Under the pieces are notes generated by a model, which saw only the letters and a program-made list of their open reading frames with translations, did not search any database and was not told where the DNA came from. Below, piece after piece: positions 1 to 5,649 of a DNA stretch of 5,649 bases; position 1 is the first letter of the stretch, and the number at the start of each line of letters is the position of its first letter. Location of the stretch: contig CAMLHT010000243.1 in the NCBI GenBank assembly GCA_946479895.1, forward strand, positions 1 through 5,649, given 5' to 3'. The translations under genes and the position numbers were made by a program. Source of the stretch: an uncultured Gemmatimonadota bacterium (lineage in GTDB: Bacteria; Gemmatimonadota; Gemmatimonadetes; Gemmatimonadales; Gemmatimonadaceae).

Positions 1-380
1 TTGAGCTCGAGCTCGCGGGGCGGGTCGCCGGCCCGCGCGTCGTGGTTGCCGCGAACGAGCGTCATCTCGACGGCGCCATGTCCGCGTCTCCACTCGTTGA
101 GCACCCGCAACGTCTCGGCGCCCCGTCCCTCGGCGGCGTGGAGGAAGTCGCCGAGGAAGACGAGGCGCCGCGCGGCCGTGCGGTGGATGATCGCGTCGAG
201 GCGGTCGAGGGTTCCCATGGTGGTTCCGCGCGGAACCGGGACGCCGAGGACGCGGAACGAGGCGGCCTTTCCGAAGTGCGGGTCGGCGACGAGGAGCGTC
301 GACTCGCGCGCCCAGAACGCCGCCCGTTCGGGCAGGAGCGTCAGCGACTCACCGGCAACGTCGATCGTGAGGTCGGTCAT
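1..380 (-). CDS. pdeM: Ligase-associated metallophosphoesterase DNA endonuclease PdeM (partial, 3' end beyond window)
   Basis: Translating the minus strand from the ATG at 380..378 gives 126 open residues that run off the left edge, so the C-terminal part is missing (the family is roughly 210-230 aa). Calcineurin-like phosphoesterase motifs appear in order: ADPHFGK (D33, H35), LGDFLHA (G77, D78, H81) and RGNHDARAGDPP (N112, H113). These are the usual metal-binding and catalytic positions; the remaining GH-type motifs would lie outside the window. The family member from P. putida (MPE) is a manganese-dependent single-strand DNA endonuclease, so a cytoplasmic DNA repair nuclease is the expected role. 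The start overlaps the helicase stop by ATGA, and a GAGAAGG stretch lies 7 nt upstream of the ATG, which fixes the start and implies translational coupling. The order of motifs and the position directly after an Lhr-type helicase make the family assignment firm; the exact substrate is inferred. Confidence 0.93.
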   Translation of the reverse strand, partial: MTDLTIDVAGESLTLLPERAAFWARESTLLVADPHFGKAASFRVLGVPVPRGTTMGTLDRLDAIIHRTAARRLVFLGDFLHAAEGRGAETLRVLNEWRRGHGAVEMTLVRGNHDARAGDPPRELEL

Positions 381-2956
381 CCGGCGGCCTTCTCGAGCGA
401 GAGCTGCATGCGACGGATGCGATCGCTCAGCGATTCGGACGAGACCTTGTCGCGATTGCGATCGACGACGAGGGGGAAGGCGAGCGGCGTCGGCCGCTTC
501 GGCTCGGTGACGACGATCGTCGACGCCGCCAGGCGATGCAGGGTGCGCCCGAGTCGGGTGCTCTCGAGCTGGCGCTCGAGCACTTCGCGCGTCGCCTGCG
601 CGAGGAGGAGGTTCCCGGGGTCGTAGCGCCGGAGCACGTCGAAGAACAATCCGCTCGACGCCTGGAGCTGGCGCGCGGTCTTGCCGGCGCGCGGGAGGCC
701 GGGAAACACGAGCCCGGCCACGCGGGCGAGCTCGCGGAACTGCCGCTTCGCCATCTCGGTGGCGTTGAGCGCTTCCATGATGTCGTCGATCAGGTCTTGC
801 GGATCGAAGAGGAAAGCAGATCCCTCGCTGCGCTCAGGATGACGAGGGCCCAGTGCCTCGGCCAGCGGTGGCTCGGTCGGGGACAGCAGCTCGAATCCGT
901 AGTCGTTCGACGACATCGAGAAACTGATCTTCGCGATGCGCGACAGGCGGTACGCGCACAGTGCGGCCAGCCCCTCGTGCACGAGCCGGCCCTCGAACGG
1001 AAAGACGAACAGGTGCCAGCCCTCGCGGGTCTTCACGCGCTCGATGAGCAACTCGTCCGGCGCCGGGATGCGCGACCACTTGCGCTGCACCTCGAGCAGC
1101 GGACGGATCGCGTTCATCTCCGCTCCGCGGAACTCGCCCCGCGCCGCCTCGCCCAGGCGCGTGCGGATGAGTGCCGCGAGCTGCCCGGACAGGGGGAGGC
1201 GGCTCCCCATCCAGCGCGGGATCGCGCCCTTGCCGTTAGGCGCCCGCCGCACCCAGGCCTTCATGTCGCGGACGCGGATGAACTCGAGCGGCGTGCCGGC
1301 GAAGACGAAGCGGTCGCCCTGCTTCAGGCGGGCGATGAACGATTCCTCGACCGAGCCGAGCGCGCCGCCGCGCAGGTAGAACACGCCGATCTGGCCGTCG
1401 CTGACGATTGTGCCGATGGACATGCGGTGCCGCCGCGCGATCTCGCGGCTCTCGACCACGAACCGCCCGTCGTGCTCGACGATGCGCGAGTACTCCGGGT
1501 ACGCGCGCAGCGCCTCGCCCCCGTACGCCAGGAACCCGATCACCCACTCCCACTCGGCGTCGCTGAGATCCCGGTACGCGTGAGTCGTCCGCACTTCGGC
1601 AAGCAGCGCGCGGGACTCGAAGCCACCGCCGAGGGCCACGGTCACCACGTGCTGCGCGAGGACGTCGAGCGGCCGCTCGACGGGCAGCCTCGACTCGATG
1701 GCCCCCTGCTCCACTCCGTCCCGCGCCGCGGCGACCTCGATGAGCTCGAGCGCGTTCGTCGGCACGCAGGTCACGCGGCTCACCGCCCCGGGGCGATGCC
1801 CGCTGCGCCCGGCGCGCTGGAGCAGCCTCGCGACGCCCTTGGGGCTGCCCACCTGGAGAACGCGGTCGACCGGCGAGAAGTCCACGCCGAGGTCGAGTGA
1901 CGAGGTCGCGATGACGCAGCGCAGCGTGCCGGCGCGGAGTCCATCCTCGACCCACTCGCGCCGCTTCCGGTCGAGGGATCCATGATGGAGCGCGATGCTG
2001 CCGGCCCAGTCCGGGCGCGCGTCGAGAATGGCCTGATACCAGATCTCCGTCTGCGAGCGCGTGTTGGTGAAGACGATGGCCGTCCGGCCTTCCTCGATGG
2101 CCTCGACGACCTGCGGCAGCATCTGGGTGCCGAGGTGCCCGGCCCATGGAAAGCGCTCGACGACGGGCGGCAGCAGCGCATCGATCACGACCTGCTTCGG
2201 GTCGACACCGCTGATGATCCTTGGCTCGCGCCGCGTTGCGTGGACGCCGAGGAGCGTGTCGGCGGCCTCGGCGAGGTTGCCGATGGTGGCCGACACGCCC
2301 CACACCTTCACCGCATCGCCCGAGAAGGCACGCAGGCGGGCGAGCGCGAGCTCCACCTGCACGCCGCGCTTGGTTCCCATCAGCTCGTGCCATTCGTCCA
2401 CGATCACGGCGCGCAGGTCGGCGAAGACGTCGCGGGCGTCCTCGCGCGTGAGCAGCAGCGAGAGCGATTCCGGCGTGGTGATGAGCGCCGTGGGGAGCCG
2501 GCGGCTCTGCCTCGCACGCACGGCCGCCGAGGTGTCGCCGGTTCGCGCCTCGAGCGTCCAGGGAATGCCGAGGTCGTCGAGCGGCTGGCGCAGCGCGTCC
2601 TCGGTGTCGGCGGCGAGCGCGCGGAGCGGCGTGATCCAGACGACGCGCAGCGGCGGCGCGCTGTCTCGCCGCACGCGCGGCGCCTTCTCACGCCCCGCCG
2701 GCAACGAAGACTCGGACAGCCATTCGAGGAGCGGCCCACCCCACGCGGCGAGCGTCTTTCCCGTTCCGGTGGCCGCGTGAATCAACCCGCTCTCGCCATG
2801 CCCGTACGCCGCCCACACCTCACGCTGGAACCCGAATGGCGTCCACCCGCGCGACTGGAACCATTCCTCGAGCCCACTCCCACTCCCACTCAGTCCACCA
2901 TCCCCCGCAGCGTCGCCAGCGTATCCGCCTCCTCCACCTTCTTGTCGGTGCGCCAT
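377..2956 (-). CDS. Ligase-associated DEXH-box helicase, Lhr-Core type
   Basis: Superfamily 2 helicase of the Lhr-Core group, 859 aa if started at ATG 2956. RecA1: Walker A ATGTGKT (62-68), TPLRALA (109-115), TTPES (160-164), DEWH box (187-190), SAT (222-224). RecA2: IVFTNTRSQTE (294-304), ATSSLDLGVDF (350-360), QRAGRSGHR (380-388). An Lhr-type winged-helix/CORE region follows, with a PRWMG motif near 580 and a conserved tail (NATEMAKRQFRELARVAG at 731-748). Family enzymes are ssDNA-dependent ATPases that translocate 3'-to-5' and unwind RNA:DNA hybrids well. The start is uncertain: no ATG, GTG or TTG lies where homologues begin. The choices are ATG 2956 (67-nt overlap with the ligase, weak GGA as ribosome site, Gly-rich extra N-terminus) or CTG 2893, which overlaps the ligase stop as CTGA and has GGGGGA 7 nt upstream (838 aa). 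The next GTG (2818) would cut into the FxFQREVW motif. The open frame continues upstream to 3802, but that part is only a shadow of the ligase. Residues 705-715 derive from an inserted repeat. Confidence 0.93.
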   Translation of the reverse strand: MAHRQEGGGGGYAGDAAGDGGLSGSGSGLEEWFQSRGWTPFGFQREVWAAYGHGESGLIHAATGTGKTLAAWGGPLLEWLSESSLPAGREKAPRVRRDSAPPLRVVWITPLRALAADTEDALRQPLDDLGIPWTLEARTGDTSAAVRARQSRRLPTALITTPESLSLLLTREDARDVFADLRAVIVDEWHELMGTKRGVQVELALARLRAFSGDAVKVWGVSATIGNLAEAADTLLGVHATRREPRIISGVDPKQVVIDALLPPVVERFPWAGHLGTQMLPQVVEAIEEGRTAIVFTNTRSQTEIWYQAILDARPDWAGSIALHHGSLDRKRREWVEDGLRAGTLRCVIATSSLDLGVDFSPVDRVLQVGSPKGVARLLQRAGRSGHRPGAVSRVTCVPTNALELIEVAAARDGVEQGAIESRLPVERPLDVLAQHVVTVALGGGFESRALLAEVRTTHAYRDLSDAEWEWVIGFLAYGGEALRAYPEYSRIVEHDGRFVVESREIARRHRMSIGTIVSDGQIGVFYLRGGALGSVEESFIARLKQGDRFVFAGTPLEFIRVRDMKAWVRRAPNGKGAIPRWMGSRLPLSGQLAALIRTRLGEAARGEFRGAEMNAIRPLLEVQRKWSRIPAPDELLIERVKTREGWHLFVFPFEGRLVHEGLAALCAYRLSRIAKISFSMSSNDYGFELLSPTEPPLAEALGPRHPERSEGSAFLFDPQDLIDDIMEALNATEMAKRQFRELARVAGLVFPGLPRAGKTARQLQASSGLFFDVLRRYDPGNLLLAQATREVLERQLESTRLGRTLHRLAASTIVVTEPKRPTPLAFPLVVDRNRDKVSSESLSDRIRRMQLSLEKAAG
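388..394 (-). promoter_or_regulatory. Ribosome-binding site of pdeM
   Basis: GAGAAGG lies 7 nt upstream of the pdeM ATG, inside the helicase C-terminal codons. It supports the start at 380. Confidence 0.6.
813..843 (-). repeat. Dispersed HPERSEGS repeat copy inside the helicase gene
   Basis: On the minus strand this 31-nt segment reads as the same unit found three times in the leader region, with one substitution (GCGCAGCG instead of GCGAAGCG). It is in frame with the helicase and gives RHPERSEGSAF at residues 705-715. It sits between FELLSP (688-693) and the conserved LIDDIMEALNATEMA stretch, a place where relatives, as recalled, have only a short variable linker. It probably inserted into a surface loop without disrupting the fold. 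Confidence 0.9.
2873..2890. repeat. Hexanucleotide tandem repeat (CCCACT x3) at the helicase N-terminus
   Basis: Three perfect CCCACT units directly abut the ligase stop codon. On the coding strand they encode Ser-Gly-Ser-Gly-Ser-Gly at helicase residues 23-28. Gain or loss of a unit would keep the reading frame. Confidence 0.85.
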
Positions 2957-4470
2957 CTCAGGATCCGCGGGAAGCGCACGGCGATGCCGGACTTGTGCCG
3001 CGGCGACTTCTGGATGCCCTCGAAGCCGAGCTCGAACACGTGCTCCGGCTTCACATGGCGCACCGGCCCGAATTTCTCGACCGTGTTGCGCCGGATCCAC
3101 GCGTCCAGCTCGCGGATCTCGGCGTCGGTGAGGCCCGAGTACGCCTTGGCGAACGGCACGAGCCGGTCTTCGTCCCACAGCGCGAAGGTGTAGTCGGTGT
3201 GCAGCGACGCGCGGCGTCCGCTGCCCGGCTGGGCGTAGATCATCACCGCGTCCACCGAGTACGGATCGACCTTCCACTTCCACCAGCCCTTCCTGCGACC
3301 CACGCCATATGCGGCGTCGAGGCGCTTGAGCATGAGCCCTTCCGCCGACATCTCGCGCGACCGTCCGCGCGCGGCGCGCGCGTCCTCCCATGACTCGAGC
3401 GTGACGATCGGGGACAGCACGAGCTGCGCTGCCCGCGCGCGCTCGAGCACTTCCGCGACGCGGGCGCGTCGCCATCCCAGCGGGCGATCGCGAACGTCCT
3501 CGCCGTCGATCTCCAGCAGGTCGTACACGACCAGCACGACCGGAACCTCGGCGAGGATCTTCGGCCCGAGCGTCTTGCGGCCGATTCGTCGCTGAATCTG
3601 AGCGAACGGCAGCGGCTGGCCGTCGCGCCAGGGCATGATCTCGCCGTCGAGCACCGTGCCGTCGGGAAGAAATTCGGCGGCGGCGGCGATCTCCGGAAAG
3701 CGATCGGTGACCAGCTCCTCGCCGCGGGTCCAGATGAAGGTTTGCCCCTCGCGGCGGATGACCTGGGCGCGGATGCCGTCCCACTTCCACTCGGCCTGCC
3801 AATCACCGTGCGGACCGAGATCGTCGAGCTCGGACTCGAGCGGATACGCGAGGTAGAAGGGATAGGGGCGGGAGACGTCGGCGTCGCCGGTCTCCGGGGC
3901 AAGCAGCGCGGTGAACGACGACGCGCGGGGCTCCCAGTGACCGGACAGCCGATGCGCGATCACGCCTTCGTCGATGCCGCTGGCGCGGGACAGCGCGCGC
4001 GTCACGAGCTGCTGCGACACGCCGACCCGGAAGGCGCCCGTGATCAGCTTGTTCCAGACGAACCGCTCGACGCCCGCGAGCTCGCGCCACGTCCGCAGCA
4101 CGGTCGCGCGCTGGTCGTCCTCGGACTGCTTCGCGAGGGGAAGCAGCCGTTGCTCGATCAACGCATGCAGCGGCTCGTCGGTCCCGCCCCCGGCGTCGGG
4201 CAGGAGGAGCGACATCGTCTCGGCCAGGTCGCCCACGGCGTGATAGCTCTCCTCGAACAGCCAGTCGGGAATGCCTGCCTCCTCGATGGCCCAGGCGGCG
4301 AGGCGGCGCACGGGGATCAGGCGCTTCGGACGTCCGCCGCCGAGGAAATAGACGGCCCACGCCGCGTCCGCCGGGTCGGCCTCGCGGAAGTACTCGACCA
4401 TCGCGTCGACCTTCTCGTTGGTGCGATTGGTCTCGTCGATGGCGGTGAAGAGCCGGGCGAATCGCTTCAT
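2890..4470 (-). CDS. ATP-dependent DNA ligase, ligase-associated DNA damage response family (PP_1105 type)
   Basis: A 526-aa ATP-dependent DNA ligase, a normal length for the family. The N-terminal helical DNA-binding domain spans about residues 1-205 (with NKLITGAFRVGVSQQLV near 140-155). The nucleotidyltransferase domain follows: motif I EWKWDGIR with the adenylated lysine K229, WTRGEE (247-252), motif III LDGEIMPW (274-281), motif IIIa VVYDLLEIDGED (314-325), motif IV SAEGLMLKR (375-383), motif V WWKWKVDPYSVDAVM (396-410). The OB domain ends with motif VI, RFPRILRWRTDKK (499-511). All catalytic motifs are intact, so an active nick-sealing enzyme is expected: lysine adenylation by ATP, AMP transfer to the 5' phosphate, then 3'-OH attack. 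The ATG at 4470 overlaps the exonuclease stop (ATGA) and is preceded by GAGGAG 8 nt upstream, so the start is secure. It lacks the polymerase and nuclease modules of the LigD NHEJ enzymes; the partners here are separate genes. Confidence 0.97.
   Translation of the reverse strand: MKRFARLFTAIDETNRTNEKVDAMVEYFREADPADAAWAVYFLGGGRPKRLIPVRRLAAWAIEEAGIPDWLFEESYHAVGDLAETMSLLLPDAGGGTDEPLHALIEQRLLPLAKQSEDDQRATVLRTWRELAGVERFVWNKLITGAFRVGVSQQLVTRALSRASGIDEGVIAHRLSGHWEPRASSFTALLAPETGDADVSRPYPFYLAYPLESELDDLGPHGDWQAEWKWDGIRAQVIRREGQTFIWTRGEELVTDRFPEIAAAAEFLPDGTVLDGEIMPWRDGQPLPFAQIQRRIGRKTLGPKILAEVPVVLVVYDLLEIDGEDVRDRPLGWRRARVAEVLERARAAQLVLSPIVTLESWEDARAARGRSREMSAEGLMLKRLDAAYGVGRRKGWWKWKVDPYSVDAVMIYAQPGSGRRASLHTDYTFALWDEDRLVPFAKAYSGLTDAEIRELDAWIRRNTVEKFGPVRHVKPEHVFELGFEGIQKSPRHKSGIAVRFPRILRWRTDKKVEEADTLATLRGMVD
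2901..2906 (-). promoter_or_regulatory. Possible ribosome-binding site for a CTG-started helicase
   Basis: GGGGGA lies 7 nt upstream of the CTG at 2893..2891. Its spacing matches those of the ligase and PdeM genes, but the match to the anti-Shine-Dalgarno sequence is imperfect. Confidence 0.4.
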
Positions 4471-5504
4471 TCGCGGATCTCCTCGCCGGCGACTTCGACG
4501 GGGTCGGTGTCCTCCTCGCCCTTCCAGTGCGCGCTGATCGGCTTGGACTCGATGCCCCGCTCGGTCAGCCAGCGGACGAGCGGCTCGCGCGTCCCGTGCG
4601 TCACCCAGACGCGCTCGGCGCCGGTGGCCAGCACCGTCTCCGTCAGCGAGGGCCAGTCCACGTGGTCAGAGAGGACGAAGCCGCGATCAAGCGCCCGTCG
4701 CCGCCGCGCGCCGCGCACGCGCATCCACCCGGAGGCGAAGCCGGTCGAGATGCTGCCGAACCGCCGCATCCAGGTGCTGCCCGCCGCGGAGGGCGGCGCG
4801 ACGATCAGGCTCCCCGCGAAGTCGTGCCCACGCGGCAGCTCGCTCGCGTACGTCGTGTCGACGATGCGAATGCCCGCGGCGCGGTAGTCCCGGTTGAGCC
4901 GCTCGACGGCGCCGTGGGTGTAGACCGGGCCGACGTCGTTGCCGGCGAGTCCGGCCAGCAGTCGCTGCGCCTTGCCGAGCGCGTAGCCGAAGAGCACCGA
5001 CGCGCGGCCGGCGTCACGGTTCGCGCGCCACCATGCGATGATCTCGGCGAAGACCTCGGCGTCGTCGCACCACCGGTAGACGGGAAGGCCGAAGGTGCTC
5101 TCGGTGATGAAGGTGTGGCAGCGCTGGAGCTCGAACGGCGTGCAGGTGGGATCGGGGTCGGTCTTGTAGTCACCGGACGCCACCCACACTTCGCCGCGAT
5201 GCTCGACGCGCACCTGCGCCGAGCCGAGGATGTGTCCGGCGGGATGCAGCGAGACGCGGACGCCGTTGATCGTGACGGCCTCGCCCCACTCGAGGGGCTG
5301 GATCGGCGCACCGGCGCCGAGCCGGGTGCGCAGGACGCCTTCGCCCTCCCGCGAGCAGAGGTAGCGCTCCGATCCCCAGCGCGCATGGTCGCCGTGGGCG
5401 TGGGTGATCACGGCCCGCTCGACGGGCTGCCACGGGTCGATGTAGAAATCACCCGCCGCGCAGTAGAGGCCGCGTTCGGCGAGTCGAAGAAGAAGGTTCG
5501 TCAT
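4467..5504 (-). CDS. Ligase-associated DNA exonuclease (MBL-fold, beta-CASP type)
   Basis: A 345-aa metallo-beta-lactamase-fold nuclease of the SNM1/CPSF-like type. The N-terminus carries the family signature RGLYCAAGDFYIDPW (11-25). The metal site is visible as THAHGDH (H35, H37, D39, H40), PAGHILGSAQV (H91) and SGDYKTDPDPT (D112, K114), followed by ITESTFGLPVY (E135). The beta-CASP-like part has GYALGKAQRLL (173-183), SDHVDWPSL (D280, H281) and VTHG (H303). The P. putida homologue is a manganese-dependent DNA nuclease, so DNA end processing before ligation is the likely role. It is the first visible gene of the cluster and its stop overlaps the ligase start by ATGA. The ATG at 5504 fits the usual family N-terminus, but no clear ribosome-binding site precedes it (CTCGGG directly abuts the ATG). 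The start codon itself lies in a copy of the dispersed repeat. No in-frame GTG or TTG alternative was seen near the expected start. Confidence 0.95.
   Translation of the reverse strand: MTNLLLRLAERGLYCAAGDFYIDPWQPVERAVITHAHGDHARWGSERYLCSREGEGVLRTRLGAGAPIQPLEWGEAVTINGVRVSLHPAGHILGSAQVRVEHRGEVWVASGDYKTDPDPTCTPFELQRCHTFITESTFGLPVYRWCDDAEVFAEIIAWWRANRDAGRASVLFGYALGKAQRLLAGLAGNDVGPVYTHGAVERLNRDYRAAGIRIVDTTYASELPRGHDFAGSLIVAPPSAAGSTWMRRFGSISTGFASGWMRVRGARRRRALDRGFVLSDHVDWPSLTETVLATGAERVWVTHGTREPLVRWLTERGIESKPISAHWKGEEDTDPVEVAGEEIRE
4479..4484 (-). promoter_or_regulatory. Ribosome-binding site of the ligase gene
   Basis: GAGGAG lies 8 nt upstream of the ligase ATG, inside the end of the exonuclease coding sequence. 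It confirms the 4470 start and supports coupled translation. Confidence 0.8.
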
Positions 5505-5521
5505 CCCGAGCGCAGTCGAGG
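5500..5521 (+). repeat. Diverged, short copy of the dispersed repeat, overlapping the exonuclease start
   Basis: Reads GTCATCCCGAGCGCAGTCGAGG, matching the unit GTCATCCTGAGCGAAGCGAGG with two substitutions and one extra T. It stops just before the next full copy. Its complement contains the ATG start codon (5504..5502) and the first two bases of codon 2 of the exonuclease gene. Confidence 0.75.
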
Positions 5522-5524
5522 CGC

Positions 5525-5555
5525 TGTCATCCTGAGCGAAGCGAGGGATCTGCTT
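5525..5555 (+). repeat. Dispersed repeat copy, direct orientation
   Basis: 31 nt identical to the first 31 bases of the next copy (5566 onward). The two are separated by a 10-nt spacer, CCCTCACCAG. It is also the complement of most of the inverted copy at 5605..5637, so it can compete for pairing with it. Confidence 0.92.
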
Positions 5556-5565
5556 CCCTCACCAG

Positions 5566-5598
5566 TGTCATCCTGAGCGAAGCGAGGGATCTGCTTTT
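5566..5598 (+). repeat. Dispersed repeat copy, left arm of perfect inverted repeat
   Basis: 33 nt from TGTCATCC to CTGCTTTT, the most complete copy. Its exact reverse complement follows after a 6-nt loop (ACTTGC). Confidence 0.95.
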
Positions 5599-5604
5599 AC
5601 TTGC

Positions 5605-5637
5605 AAAAGCAGATCCCTCGCTTCGCTCAGGATGACA
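5605..5637 (-). repeat. Dispersed repeat copy, right arm of perfect inverted repeat
   Basis: 33 nt from AAAAGCAG to GGATGACA, the exact reverse complement of 5566..5598. The two arms give an uninterrupted 33-bp stem. Neither side of the stem is followed by a T-run, so an intrinsic terminator is not supported; the four A/T pairs lie at the loop end. Confidence 0.95.
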
Positions 5638-5649
5638 ACCCTGTTGATG

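Larger units (their letters stand above)
5505..5649. other. Repeat-filled region upstream of the cluster
   Basis: The 145 bases upstream of the exonuclease start contain no credible gene. Almost all of it is accounted for by four repeat copies and short spacers. If the promoter is within the window it would have to be embedded in these repeats; the only weak candidate box (TTGTCA on the minus strand inside the distal arm) has no matching -10. The promoter may lie beyond the right edge, making this a structured 5' leader. Confidence 0.7.

Noticed and set aside
536..1900. 454-aa plus-strand open frame opposite the helicase
   Set aside because: Composition (Arg, His, Glu, Ala-rich) is typical of the antisense frame of a high-GC gene, with no recognisable domain; the minus strand carries an unmistakable helicase.
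1982..3193. 403-aa plus-strand open frame
   Set aside because: Spans helicase and ligase on the opposite strand, has no motifs, and is explained by codon bias.
2957..3802. Upstream continuation of the helicase reading frame through the ligase gene
   Set aside because: The translation is Arg/Ala-rich low-complexity sequence without motifs and lies antiphase to a fully conserved ligase; it is a shadow frame from GC-rich codons.
4527..5576. 349-aa plus-strand open frame ending inside the repeats
   Set aside because: Antisense to the MBL exonuclease; its end only reflects the open frames of the repeat (RHPERSRG, VILSEARDLL).
5608..5636. Sigma70-like promoter in the distal repeat arm (TTGTCA with GATCTG 17 nt downstream, minus strand)
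   Set aside because: The -10 match is very poor and every copy of the repeat would contain it; no independent support.
5566..5637. Intrinsic transcription terminator
   Set aside because: The stem is long and perfect, but no T-run follows it on either strand; the T-tract is at the loop side. Repeat origin explains it better.
5500..5637. CRISPR array
   Set aside because: Copies differ in orientation and spacing (10-nt and 6-nt gaps), with no spacer-sized unique sequences and no cas genes.

Overview
The window is a high-GC bacterial fragment carrying one compact, co-directional gene cluster, all on the minus strand. In transcription order (right to left) it encodes an MBL/beta-CASP DNA exonuclease (5504..4467), an ATP-dependent DNA ligase (4470..2890), an Lhr-Core-type DEXH helicase (about 2956 or 2893 down to 377), and the first 126 residues of a PdeM-type metallophosphoesterase nuclease (380..1, cut by the left edge). 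This is the known 'ligase-associated DNA damage response' cluster (Exo-Lig-Lhr-MPE), whose Pseudomonas putida version has been characterised biochemically. The gene content is therefore not a new system, although its physiological role is only partly understood.

The genes are packed for translational coupling. Exo/ligase and helicase/PdeM each overlap by ATGA (stop and start share 4 bases). The ligase/helicase junction has the same geometry but reads CTGA, so the helicase may start at a rare CTG. The alternative is an upstream ATG that gives a longer Gly-rich N-terminus.

The right end (5505..5649) holds no gene. It is largely made of copies of a dispersed repeat whose core reads GTCATCCTGAGCG-AAGCGAGGGATCTGC. 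Two copies form a perfect 33-bp inverted repeat with a 6-nt loop, one more lies in direct orientation, and a shorter diverged copy supplies the ATG of the exonuclease. A fifth copy sits inside the helicase gene, in frame, and is translated as RHPERSEGSA. This 'HPERSEGS' repeat family is, from memory, common in high-GC soil and sediment lineages such as Gemmatimonadota and Acidobacteriota. Together with the GC-rich codon use it suggests a chromosomal fragment from such an organism, but the phylum is an inference.

Functional picture: by family knowledge the helicase unwinds 3'-to-5' with a preference for RNA:DNA hybrids, the two nucleases process DNA ends or single strands, and the ligase seals nicks. 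Co-translation from one transcript fits a repair module. No RNA genes, CRISPR arrays, transposases or convincing promoter or terminator were seen.
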